Notes under the pieces: generated by a model
The model's input: only the letters and a program-made list of their open reading frames with translations
Databases searched by the model: none
Told to the model about the DNA's origin: nothing
Position numbers and translations under genes: made by a program
NCBI GenBank assembly: GCA_033557465.1
Contig: CM066033.1
Span: 709,065,637-709,129,636 of the forward strand
Direction: 5' to 3'
DNA length: 64,000 nucleotides
DNA from: Ichthyophis bannanicus
Taxonomy: Eukaryota; Chordata; Amphibia; Gymnophiona; Ichthyophiidae
Shown here: positions 50,799 through 62,293 of the stretch, one piece after another
Numbering within the stretch: the stretch's first letter is position 1
Layout: the number at the start of each line of letters is the position of its first letter

Positions 50799-52245
50799 AC
50801 CCCCTACCTGCCCCTCGAAAACCTCTGAAGCCTTGCCCCTTAGAGAGAAACCGACCCTTGGGAAAGGGATTTGATCTGGCCGTGCGAAATCTCCGCGCCT
50901 CCCTAGACTGGGAGCGCACTGGGGCTAGGGGGCGGCCTAGTTTTGGTCTGTCTTCTGGAAGTCTGCCTCCCTTAGACTCACCCAGGTCTTTGACCAACTT
51001 CTCTAGATCCTCCCCAAACAATAGTTTCCCTTTAAAGGGGAGCCGACTTAGGCGCGTTTTCGAGGAAGCATCAGCTGCCCAATTACGTAGCCACAGATAA
51101 CGTCTAGCCGCCACCACCGAGGCCATGTTTTTGGCTAGGCTTCTGATAAGGTCATACTGGCTATCCGCCAGGTAGGCTGCGCCGGATTCCACTCTGGCCG
51201 AGTTCACCTGAATATCGTCCGGAGAGCCCTCTGACTGTAGCTGTTGAGCCCACCTTAAACAGGCTCGAGCCACCCAAGCTCCTGACACGGAGGCCTGCAA
51301 AGCGAGGGCGCTCACATCAAAAGCTTGTTTCAGGAGCGTATCTAACTTCCTGTCTTGTGCGTCTTTTAAGGCAGAACTTCCCTCAACTGGGATAGTCGTC
51401 TTCTTCGTAACTGCGGATACCGCTGCATCCACCCTGGGCGACTTCAGTAGATCCTTCTCTGCCTCCAGGAGAGGTTATAGGCGAGACATAGTTCTGACTC
51501 CTCTTAAACTGGATTCTGGCTGGTCCCATTCTTCCTGGATCATCTGGCGAACCACTCTGTGGACCGGGAAGACCTTCTGAGATCTCCTAAAGGCCTGTAT
51601 TAGGGGGTCCTCCAACGCCTCTTCCTGTGATGGTATGTCAGAGGTCACATTGAGCACTTTTAAGGATTCATTAATTAAAGCCGAGAGCTCCTCTCGCCGA
51701 AATACTCTAACTATTCGTGATTGATCTTCTTCCGGGATCTTTTCTTCTTCCAGCTCCTCTTCATCCTCTTCCAGATCCTTAACCGAGCTATCCTCCTCAG
51801 GGGCCCCCTGGGAAAAGGACGGTAGAAGGTCATCTCCCTCCAGCCGAGGACGCTTGGATGGGATGCTAGATTCCGGATTGATAGCCTCGAGAAGTCTGGC
51901 TGTTTTGTCTTCCCCTGGAGTGGTAACCTCCTCTGCCCCTAGGCCCTGCTTGCGCAGGCAGTAGGCCTTATGGAGCAGGAGAATGAAGTCAGGGGAGAAA
52001 AATTCTGCGTCCCCCCCTGCACTCGGGGTCGGAGGGAGAGGGGGAGGCGTGGGTAACTCAGAGGGGGTAGAGGTTGACCCCTGGGACCCCCCATCCCCTC
52101 CTAGAGGGTCTGTTGATCCCTGGGAGGGCTGCAATATCTCCTGCTCTACTGACGCAGCCACTGTGGCGCAGCTCCTGCAGATTCCTGCCTCTGCGGAGGT
52201 GCCCCTGCGCGTCCCACAGGAAGGGCAGCGCGGCTTAGATGCCAT
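50743..52245 (-). pseudogene. DIRS-F gag with one premature stop
   Basis: The start Met at 52245 gives MASKPRCPSCGTRRGTSAEA, then GICRSC: a CxxC..CxxC zinc-like cluster. Then come a Pro/Ser-rich region, an acidic stretch (EEDEEELEEEKIPEE), RIVRVFRREELSALINESLK and FPVHRVVRQMIQEEWDQPES. A TAA at 51475-51477 interrupts the frame after MSRL; the frame then continues 229 codons to 50743 in the same phase (TIPVEGSSALKDAQDRKLDT; LWLRNWAADASSKTRLSRLP; a C-terminal Ser/Gly tail). Related copy G has Tyr at the stop position. It would have been about 500 residues. Confidence 0.9.
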
Positions 52246-53131
52246 GGGAAAGGACTGAGGCTTATCTTGCAGACTCCTAACCCCAAGGCCCGATCACTGT
52301 ACGGAAACAATCCTATAAACACCCTTAGCAAAATTCAGCCAAATTAGCTGGAGTTAAGTTCAATAGGACTGTAACAAAATTAAAATCAAATTAAAGGTAA
52401 ATAAAGGTAAAATTAAGGTTAAAGTAAAATTAAATTCAACTTTAAAATCGTAGTTGAAATAAGCTAAGACCCCTTTATCCCCTAAGGGAGGTACTTGCGG
52501 ATTGCAGATCCTGGGCCCGATGCCGCGACTACCACCCGGAGGCTCAACACGTGTTAGGCCCCACCACGTGGAGCCTGACCGGGGGAGGACCGTGAGTGTG
52601 CTCCTGGCGCCTGACTGTGCTCCGGTGCAGAGTCCGGCGCTGATCCCCACTGCAGCACGTGTGCGATCGCCGTCTGATCGCCCCGTGTGGAAATACGTGC
52701 ACCGCGCGGTTCGCCTCTGCGGTCACTCGCGTCGGGCCGGGATGGGCGATTCACTCAGGTCGGCGTTGCAGCCTCTAGCGCTCAGCCACCTTCGGGGCTT
52801 CGGCACGAGGCTGTTTCCCCCCAAGAAGGCAGCAATCGTCGCACTGGAAGCTGGGCAGAGCAGAACACCTCCTCTGTGCTGCAGATCCGCAATTCTCTCT
52901 GCGAGTGCCGGATCCGGGCGGGCGGGGGGGGGGGGGGGGGGGGGTGAGGAAAGTAACCCGTAAAGGCGCAGAGCCCCCGAATTGGAAAAAGGTAGATTAA
53001 ATTAAATTAAGGTAACTAAAAACAAACACTTAAGCAAAATTAAGTAGATTAAATTAAATTAAGAAAAATAAGTGAAGGTAGGACTCCAGTAAGCCCAAGG
53101 CTTACGGAACCCTCCAGCTGCTTGGAGGCTG
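52246..53131. other. Leader of DIRS-F between terminus and gag
   Basis: Non-coding. An A-rich part (52370-52450), a GC-rich part with many CpG (52500-52920) and a G tract of about 22 (52921-52943). It probably forms the 5' untranslated region of the minus-strand transcript. Confidence 0.6.
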
Positions 53132-53270
53132 AGAATACTGGAGGTAGTGGGTGGTCCCAGTGGTATTTATACCGCTCCACCTCCAAAAAGGTTGGGCTCA
53201 GCCTCCAAGCTGCTGGAAGGGTTGCATAACCCAGAAGTAAAAGGGACTGGACTGGAGTGACGATAAGGAA
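53132..53270. repeat. Right terminal repeat of DIRS-F
   Basis: The complement of the left terminus from GAATACTGGAGG onward; the tip GGAGTGACGATAAGGAA is specific to this end. Confidence 0.93.
53162..53173 (-). promoter_or_regulatory. Candidate TATA box in DIRS-F right terminus
   Basis: The minus strand reads GGTATAAATACC preceded by GGAGC. The block is palindrome-like and has its mirror at 47349-47360 in the left terminus. Its place upstream of the leader fits a start site for the gag-pol transcript. Inferred from sequence only. Confidence 0.5.
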
Positions 53271-54045
53271 CTTAGAATTAACACTAAAAAAAATGCAGGG
53301 TCATGCGCTTGGGCTGCAAAAATTCAAGAGAGCGGTAGTGTAGGGAGCGAAGTATTTCTGTCCATGAAAGAAGAGTGAGACCTTGGTGTGATTGTTTCCG
53401 ATGATCTTAAAGCAGCTAAACAGGTAGAAAAGGTGATGGCAAAAGCCAGAAGAATGCTTGGGTGCATATGGCCAGCAGAAAAAAAGGAGGCAATAGTGCC
53501 TCCCTTTGTATAAGTCTCTGGTGTGACCTCATTTGGAGTACTGTGTGCAATTCTGGAACCACACCTTCAAAAAGATATAAACAGGATGGAGTCTGTGCAG
53601 AGGGTGGCTACTAAAATGGTTAGTGGTCTTCATTGTAAAGCATATGAGGACAGACTTAAAGATCTTAATATGAATGTGTTAGAGGAAAGGCGGGATAGAA
53701 GAGATATGATAGAGATGTTTAAATACCTCTGTGGCATAAATGCACAAGAGTGCCTTTTTTGATTGAAAGCAAACTCTGTTACGAGGGGACATAGGATGAG
53801 TGTGAAAGAGGATAGAAGTAATATGTGGAAATATTTCTTTATAGAAAAAGAGTGGTAGATGCGTGGAATATTCTCCCAGTGGAGGCAGCAGAAACTAGGA
53901 TAGTATCTGAATTTAAAAAAAAAAGAAGCATAGAACACACACAGAAGACCTCTTAAAGAAAAAAGGGGACTATCATAGTTGATATGGAAGGGCAGACTAG
54001 ATAGGCCATGTGGTCTTTTTCTGCCATCATGTTTCTATGTTTCTG
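53271..54045 (+). mobile_element. CR1 LINE fragment, part 2
   Basis: It continues with DLGVIVSDDLKAAKQVEK, a frame at 53523-53762 with EPHLQKDINRMESVQRVATK, and a 3'UTR ending CATGTTTCTATGTTTCTG. Decayed by stops and indels. It ends where the right terminus of element G starts. Confidence 0.85.
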
Positions 54046-54157
54046 GAGCCTATGGAGGGAGCTCTTCTACTGTGACATCAGAAATCTGACATGCTCACAG
54101 TTCCCAGCTGCTGGTGGAGGGAGATAACCCATACGTACTGGAGGGACGATTACAAAA
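54046..54157. repeat. Right inverted terminus of element G
   Basis: GAGCCTATGGAGGGAGCTCT through CAGCTGCTGGTGGAGGGAG is the complement of 220-310. The tip GTACTGGAGGGACGATTAC resembles the F tip GACTGGAGTGACGATAAG. Confidence 0.75.
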
Positions 54158-54544
54158 CACCCTTTTCTCTGAGACATACACTGATACTTTCGAAGATATA
54201 TTCTTCACTGCAGAACAGTTTTTTGTAGTCAGCTTAACCAAAGGCTAAAATCACTGTCCTCTAAGTGAAGAGCAAAAGGAAATAAAGCCAGAGATCCTCT
54301 GCTAACTCAACTCAAGAGTATCTGGTTTGGGAAAAGATTACAGAAAGTTAAAAATCCGTTTCCTGTAGGGAAAAATTTTAGATACCAGCAGTTGGAAGCT
54401 GCTGTCTGAATCCCGATTCTGGTAATCCATTACAAAAACACTCCACCTCGAAAAGTCAACCAGCACACTGACAATGGACTACCCTCAGTAAGAACTGAGC
54501 AAATCAAAGACTCCAGACCATGTTTTATGTGTTTTTGAATCAGT

Positions 54545-54550
54545 TTTATT
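54545..54550 (-). terminator. Candidate LARP4 poly(A) signal
   Basis: TTTATT on the plus strand (AATAAA on minus), followed on the minus strand by a TGGTCTGGAGTCTTTG stretch 25-45 bp on. Unproven. Confidence 0.4.
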
Positions 54551-54839
54551 TGTCTAATTCTTTGAGTTATTTCAGTATCCCATAGCACCTTGGCAATGTC
54601 AAAAAGAAAATACTATAATTATACATCTCATTTTAACATTTAAAGCATGACCTACTTTACAACTTTTAGGCCATTCTGACAACAGGAATAAACCAGAATA
54701 ACATACAAAAATAATGAAGCTGAGTCATACTGGTTTCGAAAGATGCCCTATTATCTTAAAAATGACAAAATAAAAGACTACTGCCAAGGAATATGATCAT
54801 CGCCAGATAGGATGGTTAGAGCCATTTTTGTAACACAAC

Positions 54840-54843
54840 ATAT

Positions 54844-54874
<31 letters not shown>

Positions 54875-54915
54875 GATATGTATACGCACATACACACATA
54901 TATATATATGTATAT

Positions 54916-54946
<31 letters not shown>

Positions 54947-54975
54947 CGCACACGCACACACATATATATATCGAG
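54840..54975. repeat. Compound microsatellite (TA)n/(CA)n
   Basis: Runs of TATATATA, ATACACACAT and CACACACA. Short frames across it are artefacts. Confidence 0.9.
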
Positions 54976-56410
54976 AAAGACACACAAAAAGATTGTTCAA
55001 GCAGGGGATGTAAAACTTTCTGAAGCCAGCAAAGAGCACATTACTGCAATCAATATAGCGTGAGCATATTTTATTTGGGTAAAAATCTTAAAAAAAATTA
55101 AAGTGTAATCTTTCTACAAGAAAATATTTGAAAGCATCTTCCTTGCCTTCTGGCTGCAGTATTAACAGAACAAAGGTGAATGAGGACATAGGTACTGATC
55201 AGGGCAACCAATCAAGAATGCTCCATTAATTACAGTTGCTGCACTGACTAGCTGCCATTTCTGCTCACAGAATATTATTGTTCTTATTCACAAATTTAAC
55301 ATTTTGGTTATTTTATACTTGGAGTGTAAAGCACTGCACAAACTCTGCTTGACTGCATCACACACTGTGGCAGAATTTGCAGCCAGGGCTGGCGCCAGAG
55401 TTGGTTCAAGGTGTTGGCACCCTAGGCAAAACTTAAGCCTTGTGCTTCCTGGCTGTCAGAATCTATTGTTTAGCTTTGAATGCCCTGCTCTTTGCTGTTC
55501 CCCAAAAGCTGTTATCCTAAGCAGCTACCCAGTTTGCCTAATGGTTGGGCTGGCCCTGTCTGCACCTAAAACCAGATAAGCTCAATGCACACAGCTGCTG
55601 AAAACGATCCTTAGTGGTACAGCTTCACTGAACATGCTGCTTTCCAAAGCATTTAAAGTTTGACCAGATTAATTTGTGAGATGCTATTTCCAAAATAAAC
55701 ATCTCTTCTACGTCATCTATACTCCCCCAGCTCTGCAACAAATTATCCCCAGCTCCCTTCCCTCCTCAAAAAAAAAAAAAAAAAAAACACAAATAAAAAT
55801 GAGAAAAATATAATTGGTCAACTACATGTTAATTTCTTCGCTGTTGCTACAGGAGAAACATGGTTCAAATGATGCACATGGGCACTCACCCAAAAGCTCA
55901 ACTCCCAAAAACTCTCTGCATATACAACAGAACTGTTATTGAGAATCTATTAGAATTATGGCAAATCACTTACTTTTCCGAAAAATTTCCACCTACCAAA
56001 TAAATATAAATATGCAGAAAAGCATCTGATGGCATGGCTACCAGAGTCGAGTTTAAGACCTGAACAATATCTTCCCCCTTCCTCCATCCCCAGTACATCT
56101 ATGCAGCGATTTCCAGCAATACCATAGCAAGACTTCCAAAAATTATGATGGTTTTAGAAGATTTCAACCCCATTTTTCTCAAACAGAAACAAAGAAAAAC
56201 ATACCTAAGACATTGAAGCCCATAACCAACTAGGGCTTTTCCAAATGGAAAAAGGTTGTAAAGTATAAGTTAAAAATATACAAGTCATATTAAAAGCGAC
56301 TGGCCAGGGGCTGCACTATTCACCTGTTCTAAAAGTTAGCACAGACCACTATAGCCCCATGCAGCATCAGAAACATTTGGCTCATATATGGGAGAGAAAA
56401 AACAAGTTAT

Positions 56411-56605
56411 ACCAGAGTTTCCCAAAACTGTCCTGGGAACTTCTTGGATTGTCAGGTTTTCAGAATACGCACAATGAATATGCAGCAGATCAATTTGAAT
56501 ATGCTAGATCACCAATACATGCAAATTTATCTCTTGCATATTCCCCAAGGATATCCTGAAATCATAGCTGGCTGCGAGGTCCTCAGGGACAGATTTGAGA
56601 ACACT
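56411..56605. mobile_element. Palindromic hAT-like MITE remnant in the 3'UTR
   Basis: CAGAGTTTCCCAAAACTGTC on the left and, on the right, the complement of CAGTGTTCTCAAATCTGTCC form ends of the CAGTGGTTCTCAA type. The inner halves (GGTTTTCAGAATACGCACAA, and the complement of CCAAGGATATCCTGAAATC) are imperfect inverted copies. Adjacent bases (GTTATAC / TGATACAG) are only partly alike, so the duplication has decayed. Confidence 0.55.
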
Positions 56606-59600
56606 GTGATACAGTTAAAGTGGCTCACCCAAGGAGAACTAGAGTTGAAGCATTAAGGGAAGGCCATGTAGTTAGAGGAATACAAAATCCTGAACTATAT
56701 CCATGCCAAGCTTAAAGTACTTTTTCAATATAGTGTTATAACACCTCAAGTGTAGCTCTGCTTTTGAAAATATGTTATGTAAACTTCAAAATTATACAAG
56801 ATGGATACCTGAGAGATCTATCAATTTTTGTAGCTGTTATGTATAAAGTTCTTATCTTTACCACCTCACACCAAAAACCTAAATGACAATTATGCCCACA
56901 AAGTGAAACCATGAGTTTTCTTGGGGTTTTGGTTATTTTCTGTATGCAGATTTGGTGGGGTATTTATTTTAAAGACTTGCATTAAGGCTCAGCAACATGG
57001 AATTTCCCAAGACAAGACAAGTGGCAGTTTGAGCAGCATGTACACAACATTAAAAATAAAGACACCATTATGCTTTGCTATTTTCAATCAGCAGGACAGG
57101 TGTTATCAACAGACTTCAGGCCAGAAAGGAGCAATTGAGCAGGTTCTGGCTTTATCCCCACTGCCATCTCTGGGTTTGTGGTTTCAATTTAAGAAAAGCC
57201 AACTGCTACAAGTAGGATTATAGAACATACAGAAAGAGTGAGCAAGAAATTGATTAGGTTCAGACACATCCGAGTATAAGGTGCTAAAACAGTTACCCTC
57301 CGAGGAGGAGATTCTCCTTGTAAGCCTAAAGCTTTTTTTCCAAGTGCTGCTCTGCTCTCAAACTACTTCTCCCCTCTGAGATACTGCAAAAAGATTTTAG
57401 TACTACTGAAGATGAAACTAGAGTTCTTGCCAGGCATCTACCCTGCACCTCAAATTCCTTAAAAAAATTATATTTTTCCCAGAAGGCACACAGAGTGCTA
57501 CAATGCAGTGCTATAGATGGGCAAGTAGCAGTTCAAGTCTACTGACTTTAGAAGTCTGTTCCTCTTTAAACACATCTTGAAATGCAAAGACAGCCACATC
57601 GAAAGAAGGCAGAATTGAGAAAAAACCCACATGCAAGTAGATAAGGGGCAGAAGCTTAGCCCCAAGATGGCATCCATTCTGGCAGTTAGCAGGATTTAGT
57701 TTTAGTACCGCTCATGCAAAGGGCAGCAAGTATTGGCAGAATAATCTAGCACTAGTCACAAAATTTTAAGTATTTCTTCTCTTTATGATTTTTAACAACT
57801 ACTTGTTTACCTAATATAGGAACAAAGACCAAAAAAGGCACTAAAAATCCACCAGAAAGGGGAGGAAAGGAGGAGGACGACACAATTTCCAGTCTGAGAT
57901 ATGATCTCGATATGATGCTTTTCTTAGAGATTTTATTGCTGGAAAAAAAAAGACATAGCATTATGGAAGAGAGAAGGAAAAGAATAATTTCACAGGCAAA
58001 GAACTGTACACAGGCCCTTCACTGCAGCAAAAATAAAACTACACACGATTTTAAAAATAAAAAGACGAAAAAGTCACCTTCCCTCCAATACAAACCTTTA
58101 ATCATCTTATGCTACAGAAAAAAGTTTCTGCAAAGTCCACAACAAAATGAAAAAAAAAAATTAACACAATGATTAAAAACCTATACTGTACAACTGTTAG
58201 AAATACTCAAGTACTAGATTGACAGAATACAGTTATTTTGTGGGGTCTCTTTTTAACACAAAGTGTGATGCAACACATCACCTTATATAAGGATCATACA
58301 ATATTGATCCAGAAGTCTAACTCCCTTTAAAGAAGAAGCAAAAAAAAAAATCTTCTTGCTACATTCACCACATTTAATTAATTTCTTGAACTTTTAAATT
58401 TCCTGTCCCTGGTTTAGAAAGTCTCCATCATCATAGAATGTATAAAAGGAAAAAAATACCTTATACTGTTTAAGATTTTATAAAGACTGCACTTACCATA
58501 CTCTCAAAACCTAAACAAAAAACCCAAACCAAAACCAAATACCCAGCCCATGTTGTTTGACAGAAGGGGGTGGTGGAAGGTGAAGAAATCTCAAATATTT
58601 ATTCTTCTTTTTAGAATCATACTACCTTGGTTTGTTGCAAACATGACAGAAAATGTAACAGTCTGCCCTAAGCAAATTACAGTGTGACTCTGGAAAGCTG
58701 ATCCAAAACAATGATCCAGTTATACCCGAGGGACTGAAGTAATATAAATTACCTTTAGCTACCTTCATTCTTTAGGTATCAAAAATTCTATGAAAAATGC
58801 CCCCCCCCCGGTAACCTTGGGAATTTTAACTTATAACCCTGACTTCCTCATACCTAACCTTTTTGATGCTAAAATCTAAATCATCATTAACAGGTTACTT
58901 CTATGAAGGGCAAAAAAAAATCAGTAACCTAATCATGCTCCAAAAAAGGTACTAGCACAAAGGTGGATAATTTACAGCATCTTTAAAACCAGCCTTCAAA
59001 GGAAGAAATATGTAAGCTACTTGGGTAGCAATTAAACAGAAAGCTAAATATTAACTTTACAACATTGCTAATTCATTCTAAACATATTTGTGATAATTAA
59101 TGACATTGCCCCTCCAGTGAAATGTGCTCAGCCCTCTTATTTCCAAAAGTAACATTTCATCAATAGTCTGTACTTGCATTTCGAGATTTGATTTTCAGCA
59201 TATTAAATCAGCATTTCTTTAAGCCTAATGAAAAAAAATTAAACATTTTATTTTGCTTTTAGTGCACTCTTTTAGATCAGTTGTATTGCCCTCATTCTGT
59301 CACTAACTCCTAGCTGTTCCTGCGCTTCCCACTTGTACTGCCAGGTCATTTTGCCTAGCATCTGATGCTCTAAGTGACACTGCTCTGAATTTACCTGTCT
59401 GGATACAGTGCAGAATGAAGATGAATTAAACAGAAGCCTTCACTCTCTCAGAGGCAACACCCAGAGAAGAAGCAGAGCCATGTCCCAGCACATGGAGAAA
59501 AAAGATAGCAAGAAGGGTAAAGGAACAGATGGCACATGTGGTGAAAATGTTACTGGGATAAAATACAAAAAATGATGGCTAGAGTGGGAGAGGCGAGGTT

Positions 59601-60858
59601 AAAGCAAATTCATCTTCAGATACAGCTCCAAAATACCAGAAACCCAGGAAGGAATTTAATGACACTTCAACTTGTGGCCCATTTGCCAGTTTCTCTTGGT
59701 GCAGAACATATTACTTTCACTATCCACTTCGGCAGCAATGTTCCCAGACATTCAGCCCCACCTTAAACCAACAGTCTGTATGGGAGGGAAGCAAGGTGGT
59801 AGTAGATGGTGATGTCAAAGCTACAAAAATGCCCCAAAACAGTCTCCTCCTTCAGAGAACTTAGCATGAAAATTCACATCTGCTGGTTTATCTATCTTAC
59901 AATCCTCAATCACAGGAACATCTTGCTCCTCATTAATAGTTTCACACCACCCACAGATCTTTAAACTGTTACCATTTCATATATGAAAAACATGCACATT
60001 CATGATAAAAAAGGCTAAGAGGGGAGGGTGGAATCCAATGACCTGAAGATTTTCCCTCAGCCTTATTTTCTTGTTAACACTTAATATAATTTAGTATGTC
60101 CTAGCGGATTGTACAATCTGATCTCCAGTAAAATCATATGATAAAAAGTGATTTTAGAAACTTTAGTAAAGTCAGAAAAAACAGATTTCAAGTTATGAAC
60201 AGAATGCTATCAGTACATTTATGAGATTTGTATTTTCTCTCATTTTGTTGTCGTCATCTTCACCATTCTTGGACTAAAGGCATGAAACTATAAAAAGGTG
60301 CCAGTTATCCAGGGCCTAGGACCCACTTTGCAGTGCAGCAGCACATGCACCACCTTTCCAGGAAAACCTTAAATATTAAAAAAAAATTAACTCATTTCTC
60401 ATTACTACAGAACGCCTTACTTTTTGCAAAAATATTCTTTCCTTCTCTAGCCTCTTGCTCCTCTAAATGAGGGTCCCATAATTATATAATTTTCAGTTAG
60501 TTCACAATTTCCAGCCTCTAATACCCAAAAAATCATTTCAGGCAGCAAACCCTTGCAACTTAAAACATTTAAACTTAAAAAAAAAAAAAGTTTACAAAAA
60601 TTATAATTATATATTTATATATATGCATATTTTCTCTCTGGACTGGAATTCCTCCAGTATATTTTTCAAAAACCATGTCTTTGAGATGAGTTTGTGGGAC
60701 GAGGAGGGACTTTGCCCCTTCCACCTACATTTCCCATGCGCAGAAATCTCATATTCATTACCCATCACTGCCTGGTGATATCTGATACAGTTTTGAGGCA
60801 GCTTTTGCTCTTTAGCCTACAGTTCGGAATATTAAATAAGACCAGGATGGATCCGTTT

Positions 60859-61197
60859 TTACTTTGGTGACCGAGGTGCCGAGTTTTGCTCTTTGCTGAT
60901 AACGCGCTGGCTAGCTCCCTGAGGGGAAAGCCGGTGTCCCAGTGGCCGTCTTTGTTCCCTGAATTTCCCAGCGACACCTCTAGGGTTTCCGCTGCCCCGA
61001 AAGCCAGGTGAGTCTTTGGCCCTACCATCCATCTTCTCATGGGGCTTGTCTGGAGGTCTCTCGGGCATATTGTTCTCTTCAGTTTTAGGAGGTGGGCTTA
61101 TGTTGGGGCGTAGTTCTCTCAGTGGCTGGACAGGGGCCAGGGTTGGTTCCTTGGGGGGCTTCTGACAGACTTCAGCATAGCTCAGTTTCCGTGGCTC
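60859..61197 (-). CDS. LARP4: LARP4 (La-related protein 4), last coding exon
   Basis: 112 codons plus stop. The exon opens EPRKLSYAEVCQKPPKEP, continues VQPLRELRPN, then a Pro-rich part, EKMDGRAKDSPGFRGSG, GVAGKFREQRRPLGHR, and ends SAPRSPK-TAA. This is the conserved C-terminal region of vertebrate LARP4; the paralogue LARP4B has, from memory, a different ending. The acceptor is TTCTCTTAAG/GAGCC (AG at 61199-61198) after a pyrimidine-rich tract (TTTTTTTTTCC), so translation enters in phase 0. LARP4 binds poly(A) RNA and poly(A)-binding protein and stabilises mRNAs; the La module and RRM lie in upstream exons outside the window. The only host gene seen here. Confidence 0.92.
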   Translation of the reverse strand, partial: EPRKLSYAEVCQKPPKEPTLAPVQPLRELRPNISPPPKTEENNMPERPPDKPHEKMDGRAKDSPGFRGSGNPRGVAGKFREQRRPLGHRLSPQGASQRVISKEQNSAPRSPK

Positions 61198-62293
61198 CTT
61201 AAGAGAACATATAAAAAAAGGAAAAAAAAAGTTAACTGTATGGTTGTGACCACACAATGTATGAATTAAAGATGTCATGTTATCTATGGAAAACACAAAA
61301 TAAATGCTTTCATCCTGTCCTTCACATCCCTATTTTGCTTTGTAACCCTTTTTCTTCTGTCCTTTGACCTAAACCAATTCTCCTTTCTTTTCTTCAATTA
61401 CTTTCTCATTTCCTTTCCTCTACAAACGTAATCACCCCTACTATAATTCACTCTCCCTGATGTTGCTGCCTTACAGGGCTATCACTACCATTAAGGGGTA
61501 GAGGGTAGCCCATTCAGACCTCCGCCAACCCTTTCCAGGACATACAGTGGTGGTAATAACAAAACAACAATGCAGCGCGTATTCAGAGCCTCTTACCCTG
61601 CATGCTGTTGGTGCCTCTTTTTTCCTGCCTACCCCTGCAGCTGTCTCAAAACCAATTTGTCCACTCCCTTCCCCCTTCAAGTGGAATTGTAGTGGGTCAG
61701 GTTGCGCTCATTCACAACATCCAATTGACAGCCCTGCTGAAAGTGATGTTATACAAAACATTGGCAAAACTGGTACCAATATGACACATGAGCTTCAGTA
61801 TTAATAAATGCAAAGTAATGGTGGATGACGCACAGTATCTACTGCAGGGATCACTAGAATAAAATAGGCCTTGTGGTAGATGATGTGTTCTGGCCACTTT
61901 TATGAATTAGGGAACCTGACAAAACTATCCGAGAGCAGGTTTAGTATAAATCTTTTCAACAGCACATCACAGGAAATCAAATTTTCAAGAAATGGAGGTT
62001 TGGCGTGTGTGTATGTAAATGTGTGTGTGTGTATATATCTATAGTAACACAGTAAATGACGGCAGATAAAGACCAGTATGGTCCATCTAGTCTGCCCAGC
62101 AAGGCGGTAAGAGTAGGTGTAAAAGCAGTTAGTAAGACTTACGATGAGTGAAAAATTGAACAGGGAATTTGTATTAAATTCTGCCAGAAACTTGGAGATT
62201 CGTGCAGAGACTTATGGCAAGTTACAGCAAGTGTACGGCGATGAATGAATGAGTTGTGCTGGTATAAATGTTTCCAAGAGGGCTGCCAAAGTG

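Larger units (their letters stand above)
47221..53270 (-). mobile_element. DIRS element F, nearly intact, 6,050 bp
   Basis: Inverted termini are 47221-47391 and 53132-53270. The internal complementary region predicts both tips exactly: ..TCTAATTACTAT/TTCCTTATCGTC at 47743/47744 equals the complements of ATAGTAATTAGA (47221) and GACGATAAGGAA (53270). Long open gag, pol and recombinase frames follow in order on the minus strand. It sits in a CR1 with no target duplication. The most intact element in the window, representing the subfamily of G and I. Confidence 0.95.
168..54157 (-). mobile_element. Old DIRS-like element G, host of the whole nested block
   Basis: The sequence at 220-310 is the near-perfect reverse complement of 54046-54135; both carry the block around CAGCAGCTGGGAACT and CTCCCTCCATAGG. 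An internal region at 640-735 repeats, in complement, the start of the left end (AAAGACAATTAGCAGG) joined to a copy of the right end. This is the DIRS layout of inverted termini plus an internal complementary region. Coding remnants in the right order for a minus-strand element are gag (46110 down to 43010, split by J), RT/RNase H/methylase-like (42760 down to 40870), the N-terminal part of a recombinase (40860-40717) and its C-terminal part (960-740). All are close relatives of DIRS-F. Everything between 960 and 40717 was inserted later or rearranged. The pairing of the two ends is read directly; the single-element history is inference. Confidence 0.7.
54525..60858 (-). other. LARP4: Probable LARP4 3' untranslated region
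   Basis: AT-rich, largely repeat-free sequence downstream of the LARP4 stop, with no coding frame above ~100 codons. On the minus strand an AATAAA at 54550-54545 is the last good poly(A) signal before the transposon block, giving a 3'UTR of ~6.3 kb if it is used. Other AATAAA motifs on the way could give shorter forms. LARP4 genes in other vertebrates have long 3'UTRs. Confidence 0.55.

Noticed and set aside
52502..52963. 153-codon plus-strand frame
   Set aside because: It lies in the CpG-rich leader of DIRS-F on the opposite strand and ends in a Gly run from the G tract; no domain.
53523..53762. Host gene suggested by a 79-codon frame
   Set aside because: The residues (PHLQKDINRMESVQRVATK) are the CR1 RT C-terminus, present also at 23447-23776 and, more diverged, at 62468-62941.
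54778..55063. Frames with repeated Ile-Tyr or Cys-Val
   Set aside because: Translations of the (TA)n/(CA)n microsatellite.
60765..61040. 91-codon minus-strand frame
   Set aside because: Shadow of the LARP4 exon in another phase, running into the 3'UTR.
61471..61804. Small frames on both strands in the LARP4 intron
   Set aside because: No similarity to LARP4 or any known family, no supporting splice sites.
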